DNA of 5,951 nucleotides from Bacteroidales bacterium (GCA_031262005.1 JAISIO010000086.1:1-5951), one strand, 5' to 3'; shown: positions 1-5,659, counted from the stretch's first letter. The notes: generated by a model from the letters alone, not told the origin. Numbers and translations: made by a program.

Positions 1-194
1 GCCGATACTATTTCAGGCACTATTTCTTCTCCCTCAACATTTTCTTCAAGAGTATAAAAGTCAGCACTTTTGAGCATTACCACGGTGCGAGAAGACATAT
101 TTCCGTCCGCATCATACGTAAAGGAAATTTGTGAAATAGCATTGTAAGATACTGCGCATAACAGCATAGTGAGTATATACCAATATTTTTTCAT
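1..194 (-). CDS. Secreted YD-motif protein, N-terminus only (runs off the left edge)
   Basis: This minus-strand frame starts at ATG 194-192 and stays open for 64 codons to the window edge, so only the N-terminus is visible. It begins with a signal peptide: MKKYW, a hydrophobic stretch, then an NAIS-Q junction around residue 22, typical of Bacteroidetes exported proteins. Just after it comes FTYDADGNMSSRTVV, which resembles the YDxxGN motif of RHS/YD repeats. A single YD-like motif straight after the signal peptide is, from general knowledge, common in short Bacteroidales secreted proteins, some ending in a T9SS sorting domain. That C-terminus lies outside the window, so T9SS export is inference. 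The start is 55 bp downstream of the tail-fibre-like gene on the same strand, and I see no TAnnTTTG box in the gap, so co-transcription with that gene is likely. Function unknown. Confidence 0.65.
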   Translation of the reverse strand, partial: MKKYWYILTMLLCAVSYNAISQISFTYDADGNMSSRTVVMLKSADFYTLEENVEGEEIVPEIVS

Positions 195-200
195 AGTATT

Positions 201-246
201 ATCTGTATAAATTTTTGTAATCTGTGTAAATCTGTAGAATCTGTGG
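201..246. repeat. Degenerate ATCTGT repeats in the intergenic gap
   Basis: The 55-bp gap between the two left-hand genes carries four copies of a short motif: ATCTGTAT at 201, AATCTGTGT at 219, AATCTGTAG at 229 and AATCTGTGG at 238. The last three are spaced 9-10 bp apart. Similar ATCTGTG-type strings occur as spacer repeats between Bacteroidetes genes (general recollection). No promoter or terminator is visible in it. Confidence 0.5.
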
Positions 247-249
247 ACA

Positions 250-1164
250 CTATTGTTGTATCAACTGCTCCAATTCTGCATTTTTCGCTTGTAATGCTTC
301 AATTGCTTTTTGTTGATCAATCATATACAAAGTCAATTCCTCTATTTTCATTAGTAATTTTGCTTGCATATCCACAAGACTGAAACCATTTTCGTTTACC
401 TCGACTGCCGAAGGTATTTCGGGTAAATGACTGTTTGTTTTTATGAATTGTTCTACGTCTGAAAGTGGTCGAAGTTTATAATTGGAGGCAAACACATGGT
501 CGAACCAATAAATACCTACGGCAGTTGGAACCACGTCAAATGCTTCGGCGTATATTTTTTTTGCGCCTACAGTACCGTTACCGTTTATTCTGAATACGTC
601 TGTATTTGTAGTAGTGTTAGTTATTACAATTGGTTTGTCCGTATTTTGATTTATTTTTATCCACAGCGGCATTGTCCATTCTGCCTCAGAATTATTAGTT
701 ATAACCACTTCTCCCACTACTTCCAAATTCCGAGATGGTGCTGTTGTTCCTATTCCGACCTTACCAGAAAAATAAGCATTACCCACAACGTGTAATTTTT
801 GGCTTGGCATAGCTCCGTTAGTCAGTCCTATACCAACATTACCATTGGTAAAATTATAGCGACTAGCCTTAAAAGAAAGCATATCATCAAGTTCCCATTC
901 TCCTATTTGAATATAGCTGTTGTCGCCAATTTTTATCATATTGACGGCTCTATCGGTGGCAGTGGTTGTATTCCCTATTTTCAGTGCTCCGCCGTTGATG
1001 TGAAAACGCTCCGAAGGGGTAATGCCTACTCCGACACGTGCCGTTGTCGGGTCAAGCGTTACGGCATTGCTACCATTGTACAGCCACCCGGTTTGTGCAA
1101 ATGTGGAAGCTGTCACAAAAATAAAAACTAAAAAAATTGCTGTCTGTTGTAATTGTTTGTTCAT
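250..1164 (-). CDS. Secreted tail-fibre-like protein with C-terminal coiled coil
   Basis: This 304-residue protein has a signal peptide (residues 1-23, hydrophobic core FLVFIFVTAS, likely cut at FA|Q). The body carries repeats of the form (R/N/K)VGIGxT..P...L.V.G at about 43-60, 109-131 and 135-152. Such repeats are typical of phage-tail-fibre or trimeric beta-structured surface proteins. Residues about 219-270 (WFDHVFASNYKLRPLSDVEQ onward, with HLPEIPSA) match a C-terminal region I recognise from many Bacteroidetes 'tail fibre' proteins, where it precedes a helical end. Residues 266-304 are rich in Leu, Glu, Gln and Lys and look like a coiled coil, probably a trimerisation element. No T9SS sorting domain is seen at the C-terminus. 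A -7 box lies 37 bp upstream. Surface location and trimerisation are inference; the biological role is unknown. Confidence 0.8.
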   Translation of the reverse strand: MNKQLQQTAIFLVFIFVTASTFAQTGWLYNGSNAVTLDPTTARVGVGITPSERFHINGGALKIGNTTTATDRAVNMIKIGDNSYIQIGEWELDDMLSFKASRYNFTNGNVGIGLTNGAMPSQKLHVVGNAYFSGKVGIGTTAPSRNLEVVGEVVITNNSEAEWTMPLWIKINQNTDKPIVITNTTTNTDVFRINGNGTVGAKKIYAEAFDVVPTAVGIYWFDHVFASNYKLRPLSDVEQFIKTNSHLPEIPSAVEVNENGFSLVDMQAKLLMKIEELTLYMIDQQKAIEALQAKNAELEQLIQQ

Positions 1165-1201
1165 TGTTTTGGTATTAAGATGTTTATAAAAAAAGAAAAA
1201 T

Positions 1202-1209
1202 CAAAATTA
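1202..1209 (-). promoter_or_regulatory. Putative -7 box for the tail-fibre-like gene
   Basis: On the minus strand this reads TAATTTTG, a full match to the Bacteroidetes -7 element TAnnTTTG. It lies 37 bp before the ATG at 1164, which would give a leader of roughly 30 nt. No TTG or TTTG is visible at the expected distance for the -33 element, so the promoter call rests on the -7 box alone. Confidence 0.4.
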
Positions 1210-1277
1210 GTTACTTGTTCTATAGAAATAGCATCTCCCTTGCGGTTGCGTAGTGCGGTGTGGAGACGTGGTAACAC

Positions 1278-1315
1278 AAAAATCCCCTGCCCTTTTCCAA
1301 GAAAAAAGACAGGGG
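1278..1315 (-). terminator. Rho-independent terminator (minus strand)
   Basis: CCCCTG (1284-1289) pairs with CAGGGG (1310-1315). After a small internal loop, CTTTT (1292-1296) pairs with AAAAG (1304-1308) across a 7-nt loop. On the minus strand the hairpin is followed by A and then five T (1282-1278). No T-run follows on the plus strand, so it works leftwards. It lies about 350 bp beyond the prfB stop, after a stronger candidate at 1534-1587, so it may end a separate short transcript rather than prfB. Confidence 0.6.
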
Positions 1316-1331
1316 TATATTGGTTCTTACA

Positions 1332-1401
1332 GTATTTTGTGTTAAACTACGAGCGGTTGCGCAGGTGTGTGTGTGTGTGTGTGTGTGTTTACACAAAATA
1401 C
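1332..1401. repeat. Long inverted repeat enclosing a GT microsatellite
   Basis: The left arm at 1332-1347 (GTATTTTGTGTTAAAC) and the right arm at 1387-1401 (GTTTACACAAAATAC) are reverse complements except for one extra T in the left arm. The 39-nt loop between them (1348-1386) contains nearly all of the (GT)12 tract. Arms of 15-16 bp at this distance are far from chance and suggest a foldable RNA or a small mobile or cruciform element. No T-run follows on either strand, so it is not a simple terminator. Confidence 0.7.
1365..1388. repeat. (GT)12 dinucleotide microsatellite
   Basis: Twelve uninterrupted GT units ((AC)12 on the minus strand). Tracts this long are uncommon in bacterial chromosomes and are prone to slipped-strand length change. 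It sits inside the loop of the inverted repeat, about 200 bp upstream of the tail-fibre-like gene start, and is not within a real coding region. Confidence 0.95.
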
Positions 1402-1494
1402 CGAGCCAGCCAAATTTTTGGCAGCAAATGTATTCGCAAAATCAGTATCTTTTCCTGTTGAGAAAATCATACAATTGGTATGTTAGTGGTGGGG

Positions 1495-1502
1495 CAAAAG
1501 TA
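1495..1502 (-). promoter_or_regulatory. Putative -7 box in the prfB/tail-fibre gap
   Basis: On the minus strand this reads TACTTTTG, a full TAnnTTTG match. It lies just after the prfB terminator hairpin and would start a leftward transcript near 1488. That transcript would be either the candidate small RNA or a long leader for the tail-fibre-like gene. No -33 TTG is seen at the usual distance. Confidence 0.3.
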
Positions 1503-1533
1503 TGAATTTTTTTAATGCAGAAAAGAAAAATAG

Positions 1534-1587
1534 AAAAAATTTTAGGAAAACCGCACTAAAATTGATTAATTTAGGACTTTCCTAAAA
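1534..1587 (-). terminator. Nested-hairpin terminator after prfB
   Basis: TTTTAGGAAA (1540-1549) pairs perfectly with TTTCCTAAAA (1578-1587), a 10-bp stem. Inside it, CTAAAATT (1556-1563) pairs with AATTTAG (1568-1574) with one bulged A and a 4-nt loop. On the minus strand the hairpin runs straight into six T (1539-1534). It begins about 80 bp beyond the prfB stop, so it is the natural prfB terminator. Its outer stem shares bases with the next inverted repeat (1582-1654). Confidence 0.6.
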
Positions 1588-1654
1588 ATATGGCTTCGCC
1601 CCAGCTCAGCCACCGCCGGTCGGTCGTCGAGTGGAGCCGAAACGACATTTTTAG
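1582..1654. repeat. GC-rich imperfect inverted repeat downstream of prfB
   Basis: Two 34-bp arms (1582-1615 and 1621-1654) around a 5-nt centre line up without gaps at about 24 of 34 positions. The ends are perfect: CTAAAAAT against ATTTTTAG. The interior is GC-rich (GGCTTCG, CAGCTCAGCCACCG, GTGGAGCCGAAACG), in sharp contrast to the AT-rich flanks. The wording resembles the 'GCTCAGCCACC...GAGTGGAGCCGAAA' type of interspersed intergenic repeat seen in Bacteroidetes genomes (general recollection, not searched). It starts 11 bp after the prfB stop codon. Confidence 0.55.
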
Positions 1655-1665
1655 AAGATTTCTAT

Positions 1666-2767
1666 TTACTCCTCGGCCTGCTTCCGCACAAAAAGCATCA
1701 GCCATTCTTTTATAAATTCATTCAAATCACCATCAAGCACCGCTTGCGTGTTCGAAGTTTCGTAACCGGTGCGCACGTCTTTTACCAATTTATAGGGGTG
1801 CAACACATAGTTTCGTATTTGCGAACCCCATTCAATTTTCATTTTTTCGCCATTGCGAGCCGCTTGTTCTTCCTCGCGTTTGCGCAATTCCAATTCATAT
1901 AACTGCGATTTCAAAAGCGCCATTGCTTTTTCACGGTTTTGCAATTGCGAACGAGTCTCGGAGTTTTCAATAACAATACCCGAGGGTTTGTGGCGCAAAC
2001 GCACGGCAGTTTCTACTTTGTTCACATTTTGCCCGCCTGCACCACTCGAACGGTAGGTATCCCATTCCAAATCGGCTGGGTTGATAATGATTTCGATACT
2101 GTCGTCAATCATAGGTGCCACATCAACGCTGGCAAACGAAGTGTGGCGGCGTGCTCCCGAATCGAAGGGCGAAATGCGCACCAAACGATGTACACCGCTT
2201 TCGCCTTTCAAATATCCGTAGGCATAGTCGCCCACGAATTCAATGGTTGCTGCCGAAATTCCGGCAACATCGCCGTCTTGTATATCAATTTCTTTTACCT
2301 GATAGCCATTTTCTTCGCCCCAACGCATATACATACGCAGCAACATCGAAGCCCAATCTTGACTTTCGGTGCCGCCTGCGCCACAGTTAATTTTGAGAAT
2401 TGCCCCAAATTGATCTTCTTCCTTTTGGAGCATATTTTTGAACTCCAAAGTTTCAATTTTTTGCAACGCCGCATTATAATGTTCGTCAAGTTCTTCGGCG
2501 GTAGCTTCGCCGTCTTTGTAAAAATCGGCTATCAATTCCACATCATCAACTAATTGTGAAACTTCGGCAAACGCATCAGTCCATTTTTTGATTGATGTGA
2601 TTTTTTTCAACTGTTTTTCCGCTTCTTTCGGGTTGTCCCAAAACGCAGGGTCTTGTGTTTTTTGCTGTTCTTCTTCAATTCGCATTAATTTGGCATCTAC
2701 GTCAAAGATGCCTCCTCAACGCATGTTTTCGCTCCACCAAAGCATTTACTTGGTCTATTGTTGTCAT
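1666..2767 (-). CDS. prfB: Peptide chain release factor 2, with programmed +1 frameshift
   Basis: RF2 recognises UGA and UAA in the ribosomal A site and triggers peptide release. The coding sequence is split: ATG at 2767 gives 21 codons (MTTIDQVNALVERKHALRRH, then L) to an in-frame TGA at 2704-2702. After skipping one T, reading resumes as DVDAKLMRIEEE and continues to TAA at 1668-1666. The full protein is 366 residues, matching the family (E. coli RF2 is 365). The codon-recognition motif SPF is at about residues 199-201, identifying RF2 rather than RF1, and the catalytic GGQ is at about 244-246 (SSGAGGQNVNK). The in-frame stop is the normal autoregulatory frameshift, not a broken gene: low RF2 slows termination at TGA and favours shifting. 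A -7 box lies 22 bp upstream, and the divergent neighbour is a toxin-antitoxin pair. Starting at the Met at 2685 would lose the N-terminus. Confidence 0.96.
2701..2716 (-). promoter_or_regulatory. prfB: prfB +1 frameshift site with internal Shine-Dalgarno
   Basis: On the minus strand this reads AGG AGG CAT CTT TGA C. It has a perfect AGGAGG (2716-2711), a 3-nt spacer, the slippery CTT (2707-2705) and the stop TGA followed by C. The order and spacing match the classic prfB site (AGGGGG TAT CTT TGA C in E. coli). The peptidyl-tRNA slips from CTT to TTT, then GAC is read. No start codon in the window has such a Shine-Dalgarno sequence. Confidence 0.95.
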
Positions 2768-2789
2768 ACGTGTTGAATTTTGATATGCG

Positions 2790-2797
2790 CAAAAATA
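2790..2797 (-). promoter_or_regulatory. Putative -7 box for prfB
   Basis: On the minus strand this reads TATTTTTG, matching TAnnTTTG, 22 bp before the prfB ATG. The implied leader is about 20 nt. A -33 TTG is not obvious. The 102-bp gap to the divergent antitoxin gene holds both promoters. Confidence 0.45.
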
Positions 2798-2843
2798 CGA
2801 TAAAATTTTTTGATTACAGATTTTTTTTGCAAATGAAAAGCCG

Positions 2844-2851
2844 TACATTTG
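2844..2851 (+). promoter_or_regulatory. Putative -7 box for the toxin-antitoxin operon
   Basis: TACATTTG matches TAnnTTTG and ends 18 bp before the antitoxin ATG at 2870. A TTTG at 2826-2829 is only 14 bp upstream, shorter than the usual spacing of about 19-21, so the -33 element is doubtful. Because this box covers 2849-2851, it argues against the alternative TTG start at 2849. Confidence 0.45.
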
Positions 2852-2869
2852 CAATTAAATGCTACAATT

Positions 2870-3115
2870 ATGACAACACTGACAATACAATACGACGCCC
2901 GAAATTCACAGTTAAACGCTTTGATTGACGAAATTATACAAGCAGGGGCAAAAATTCTTGAGCCACCAACAGAAACTATCTCCGAAAAAGATAAAGTTCT
3001 GAAAGCCTATCAAAAAATGTTTGGCAAAAGACGGGGAAATAAATATACCGAAGAGGAAATATTTATTTTTAATTCAAAATTACAAGCAGCCCAAACCATT
3101 GCTAAATACGTATAG
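2870..3115 (+). CDS. Putative antitoxin of a PemK/MazF-type pair
   Basis: This 81-residue protein starts MTTLTIQYDARNSQLNALID and ends IFIFNSKLQAAQTIAKYV. The first 25 residues (short beta-like strand, then helix) resemble small Bacteroidetes antitoxin-like proteins of the DUF2683 kind; I recall the family only loosely. The middle (EPPTETISEKDKV) looks like a linker, and the charged C-terminus (FGKRRGNKYTEEEIFIFNSK) is a plausible toxin-binding tail. The toxin gene follows after 3 bp, the usual order for such pairs. I chose ATG 2870 over TTG 2849 because the latter overlaps the -7 box. Base composition is more AT-rich than prfB (roughly 37% GC in a sampled line). Antitoxin function rests mainly on position. 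Confidence 0.7.
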   Translation: MTTLTIQYDARNSQLNALIDEIIQAGAKILEPPTETISEKDKVLKAYQKMFGKRRGNKYTEEEIFIFNSKLQAAQTIAKYV

Positions 3116-3118
3116 AAT

Positions 3119-3451
3119 ATGAAATATCAACAAGGCGATATTATCGAGGTCTATTTTATGCTACCCGATTATAAATATAAGGTACACCCTGCAATTATTG
3201 TATCGAATGAAGAATTAAACGAAAAGGAAAATTTTTACTATATTGTACTTGTTTCGTCAAAAATACACTTTCCCGAATATTCATACCGTCTTACAGACGA
3301 AATGACCACGAATAAATTCACAAAGGAGAGTTATGTTAAATGTCAGGTGATGTATTATGAAAAAGAGAGAGGGGTAATCCGAAAATTAGGAAAAGTACGA
3401 CAACCATATCTTGACGAAATAATTGAAAAAATAATCACGAGCATATTTTAA
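3119..3451 (+). CDS. PemK/MazF-like toxin (putative endoribonuclease)
   Basis: This 110-residue protein has the MazF/PemK N-terminal pattern: QQGDIIEVYF, then HPAIIVSNEELNEKENFYYI, then VLVSSKIHFPEYSYRL. In this family GDI(V)xVxF and the P-A-I-I-V-S-N strand build the SH3-like barrel that cuts single-stranded RNA. The later SYVKCQVMYY and a C-terminal helix (RQPYLDEIIEKIITSIF) match a Bacteroidetes subgroup of about 110 residues that I recognise. The length is normal for the family and no frameshift is seen. It starts 3 bp after the antitoxin stop, so the two are probably translationally coupled. Ribonuclease activity and target sequence are inferred from the family. It converges on porE with a 35-bp gap and no clear terminator. 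Confidence 0.75.
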   Translation: MKYQQGDIIEVYFMLPDYKYKVHPAIIVSNEELNEKENFYYIVLVSSKIHFPEYSYRLTDEMTTNKFTKESYVKCQVMYYEKERGVIRKLGKVRQPYLDEIIEKIITSIF

Positions 3452-3486
3452 GTTGGTTTCTCACAACATACTCCAACCCTTTACAT

Positions 3487-5511
3487 CTATTTTTTATTCT
3501 TCTTTTTTTCAAAAAACTCCGGTTTGGGAATATAATTGCTGCTCAAAATTTTCAATTCCGTGCGGCGATTTATTTGATTTGCTTTCTCTTGTAAATCTCT
3601 CGGCAATTGAATAATATAATCGGGAGACAATTCAGTACCTACGGTAAATTCCGGTATTTCACGAGCAATTTCTTCGGTAACCACTACCGGACGAGTTGAA
3701 CCAAATCCTCGTGCCACAATTCGTTCGGCATCGTAGCCTTGTTGCAGCAAATAATCCACCACCGATTGCGCTCTGCGTTTTGAAAGATTCATATTAGCAT
3801 CAGGGTCGCCCACCATATCGGTGTGAGCACCTATTTCTATTGTAATATTAGGATTATCGTCAAGCAATTTTCCCAATCCTTCGGTAGCTTTTTTACTTTC
3901 TTCGTTCAAGTTCCATTTGCCCGATTCGTAGAAAATATTCGGAACCTCAACCGGTTTTGCCATGGTAATAAGGTCAATATCAACATCAAAGGTTTTGTTA
4001 TCAAACACATCACGGGTTGATACCCTCATTTTTTTTCGTAAAAATCCCGGATAAGCCCCCAATATGATGTAATCCACATATTGATTGAGTTTAAACGAAT
4101 ACTCGCCCTCGGCTTTTGTGCGCGTAGATTGGCGTGAACCGTCGCTACCAATAAGGAGAATTTCTGCATCGGCTATTGGCTTTTTAGTGCTCATATCACG
4201 CAATTTCCCAGTTACGGCAATTTGCAGTTCGGGCAATTCAAATGAGTAAATATCGTCTTCACCACGTCCACCTTTGCGATTAGAAGTAAACAACCCCTTT
4301 TCCGTACTTCCTTGAAAAATAATTGCAAAATCGTCGCCCGAAGAATTAATCGGACTTTGCATATTTATCACTGTTATTTTCCCCAAATCGTCTTTTGCTG
4401 CCCTAAAAATATCAAAACCGCCCATGCCGACTCTACCGTTGGAGGAGAAAAACAACACGCCATCTTCACGAATATAGGGAAAATCTTCGTCACTTTCGGT
4501 ATTTATTTCCGGTCCTAAATTCACCGGGGATCCCCACGGTGCCGATTCCGAAATTCGCTGTACTTTCCAAATATCGCTCCCTCCTATTCCACCTTTCATG
4601 CGCGATGCAAAATATAATTCCAAACCATCGGCTGAAATTGACGGATGCCCTACAGAAATGCTATCGGCGACAATATCAACACGTTGCGGACTTGTCCACA
4701 CACCACCGCGTAAAAGGCTTGTGTAAATTTGACAACCTATATTTTTCCCTTGTTCCATTTTACAAATTGTGTAATATACTGTTGTTCCGTCGGGCGATGC
4801 GGCAAGAGCACCGTTATCAAATTCGGTGTTAAGCGTTGTATCCAGAAGCATTACCGGTTTATTCCACACGCCTTTTTTGCGGTCAATCCGCGATTCATAT
4901 AACCGTGTGGTGTACATTCCCGAAACTTGATTGACACTTTGTTTCATATCTTCTTCCGTGCGCGACGAAGTAAAATAAATCGACAAAAAATCTTCAGACA
5001 TATATGCCGGACAAAAATCATGTTCGTGAGAATTGATATTTTTCACATTTTCAACAATATAGCGCGTTGGTTTTTCTTTCCATTCCTGCGCCGCCGCTAC
5101 CGATTCCAAGCCAATTTTTCCGCGAACATCTTTGGGAATAGCCTTTTGAAATGCCTTGAATGCTGCGGTAGCCTCTTTATATTTTTCGTTTTTCAACGCC
5201 ATATAGCCAGCCCAATAATAAGCTTCCTTTTCTCTGGTTTTTAGTCGAATAGCCTTACGATAAGCTGCTTCGGCTTTACGCGTATTGTTCAAATGGCGAT
5301 AACTTTCGGCAATCATAAAATTGTACGTAGCTTGCAACGATTTCGATTTTTCGCCTTCGAGCACTTTTTCAAATAATTCTACTGCTTTGGCGTATTCGCC
5401 TGCTTCGTAAACCGCTTCGGCTTTGCGAACAAGTTTCTGCTGCGAAGCACAGGAAACAAGCATGATCAAAAGCATTACAATGACACTATATGGTGTTTTT
5501 AAGAACTTCAT
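3487..5511 (-). CDS. porE: PorE-like T9SS lipoprotein (TPR, propeller, CRD, OmpA)
   Basis: This 674-residue lipoprotein has the domain order of PorE (PG1058 of Porphyromonas gingivalis), a periplasmic T9SS component that binds peptidoglycan and is thought to anchor the PorK/PorN ring. Visible parts: signal peptide with lipobox LVSC (lipidated Cys21); TPR-like helices at about 24-145; PD40-type propeller repeats at about 165-425 (for example ASPDGTTVYY, SADGLELYF, REDGVLFFSS, GGSDIW, GGFDIF); a carboxypeptidase-regulatory-like beta-sandwich at about 430-515; and an OmpA domain at about 524-656 with HTDMVGD, NLSKRRAQSVVDYL and NRRTEL, including the Asp (565) and Arg (579/580) expected for peptidoglycan binding. 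I start at ATG 5511 because the lipobox follows at the right distance; upstream codons back to 5640 read through the tandem repeat. No other por genes are adjacent, so identity rests on architecture. The alternative is another OmpA-PD40-TPR lipoprotein. Confidence 0.85.
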   Translation of the reverse strand: MKFLKTPYSVIVMLLIMLVSCASQQKLVRKAEAVYEAGEYAKAVELFEKVLEGEKSKSLQATYNFMIAESYRHLNNTRKAEAAYRKAIRLKTREKEAYYWAGYMALKNEKYKEATAAFKAFQKAIPKDVRGKIGLESVAAAQEWKEKPTRYIVENVKNINSHEHDFCPAYMSEDFLSIYFTSSRTEEDMKQSVNQVSGMYTTRLYESRIDRKKGVWNKPVMLLDTTLNTEFDNGALAASPDGTTVYYTICKMEQGKNIGCQIYTSLLRGGVWTSPQRVDIVADSISVGHPSISADGLELYFASRMKGGIGGSDIWKVQRISESAPWGSPVNLGPEINTESDEDFPYIREDGVLFFSSNGRVGMGGFDIFRAAKDDLGKITVINMQSPINSSGDDFAIIFQGSTEKGLFTSNRKGGRGEDDIYSFELPELQIAVTGKLRDMSTKKPIADAEILLIGSDGSRQSTRTKAEGEYSFKLNQYVDYIILGAYPGFLRKKMRVSTRDVFDNKTFDVDIDLITMAKPVEVPNIFYESGKWNLNEESKKATEGLGKLLDDNPNITIEIGAHTDMVGDPDANMNLSKRRAQSVVDYLLQQGYDAERIVARGFGSTRPVVVTEEIAREIPEFTVGTELSPDYIIQLPRDLQEKANQINRRTELKILSSNYIPKPEFFEKKKNKK

Positions 5512-5538
5512 AATTAAGAGATATTCAGTGAACCCCTG

Positions 5539-5569
5539 CAAAAATATGAATTTAATGAACAATGAACAA
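5539..5569 (-). promoter_or_regulatory. porE promoter with -33 and -7 elements
   Basis: On the minus strand, TATTTTTG (5546-5539) matches the -7 consensus 27 bp before the porE ATG. TTG at 5569-5567 lies 20 bp further upstream, the expected -33 spacing. This is the most complete promoter in the window. The -33 TTG falls inside the 7-bp tandem repeat, and neighbouring repeat units offer further TTGs at 13 and 27 bp. Confidence 0.6.
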
Positions 5570-5581
5570 TGAACAGTGAAC
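5554..5581. repeat. 7-bp tandem repeat, four units (AATGAAC)
   Basis: Three exact units AATGAAC (5554-5574) and one variant AGTGAAC (5575-5581) stand head to tail. They lie in the porE upstream region and supply the TTG of its -33 element on the minus strand. Heptamer repeats of this kind recur in Bacteroidetes promoter regions (general knowledge). Unit number may vary between strains. Confidence 0.85.
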
Positions 5582-5631
5582 AATTTTTCGTTTGATAGCG
5601 AATATACGTTGTGTATCCACACTTGAAACCC

Positions 5632-5659
5632 ATAGCCCACGGTTTAAACTGTGGGCTAT
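5632..5659. repeat. 28-bp near-perfect palindrome (REP-like)
   Basis: ATAGCCCAC (5632-5640) and GTGGGCTAT (5651-5659) are exact reverse complements around a centre that is itself palindromic (GTTTAAAC, 5642-5649), with a single G/T mismatch at 5641/5650. Flanking CC and GG extend the pairing after one mismatch. No T-run follows, so it is not a standard terminator. It resembles a REP-type interspersed palindrome; copy number must be checked in the genome. Confidence 0.65.

Larger units (their letters stand above)
1278..1488 (-). ncRNA. Candidate structured small RNA (no ORF)
   Basis: A -7 box (minus-strand TACTTTTG, 1495-1502) and a terminator (ending at 1278) bracket about 210 nt with no convincing ORF. 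In minus-strand order the segment can form a 5-bp hairpin (CATAC/GTATG, 1468-1482), a 6-bp hairpin (GCCAAA/TTTGGC, 1409-1422), the long repeat-loop hairpin at 1332-1401 and the terminator hairpin at 1284-1315. I do not recognise it as 6S, SRP, tmRNA or a known riboswitch. It could instead be a decayed intergenic repeat or a prfB 3' tail. The call is inference from layout. Confidence 0.25.

Noticed and set aside
1242..1361. Repeated GCGGTTGCG at 1242 and 1353
   Set aside because: Only nine bases are shared and the flanks diverge; too little to call a repeat family.
1153..1461. Plus-strand ORF over the GT repeat (CVCVCV peptide)
   Set aside because: It is a product of the dinucleotide repeat and overlaps the start of the tail-fibre-like gene; no family features and no promoter.
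2685..2767. prfB broken by an in-frame stop codon
   Set aside because: The TGA sits in a textbook +1 frameshift site (AGGAGG, CAT, CTT TGA C), and reading resumes in a conserved RF2 N-terminus.
2849..2869. TTG start for the antitoxin at 2849
   Set aside because: It lies within the -7 box TACATTTG; the ATG at 2870 is the natural start.
3452..3477. Possible bidirectional terminator between toxin and porE (GTTGG/CCAAC)
   Set aside because: The stem is only 5 bp with a 16-nt loop and no proper T-run follows directly on either strand.
3823..5244. Plus-strand ORFs opposite porE
   Set aside because: They are antisense to a strongly supported gene, show no domain features and are of ordinary chance length.
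5554..5581. CRISPR-like array
   Set aside because: The units are 7 bp and contiguous, with no spacers.
5512..5640. N-terminal extension of porE to 5640
   Set aside because: It would translate the promoter, the 7-bp tandem repeat and part of the palindrome, and would put the lipobox about 64 residues in.
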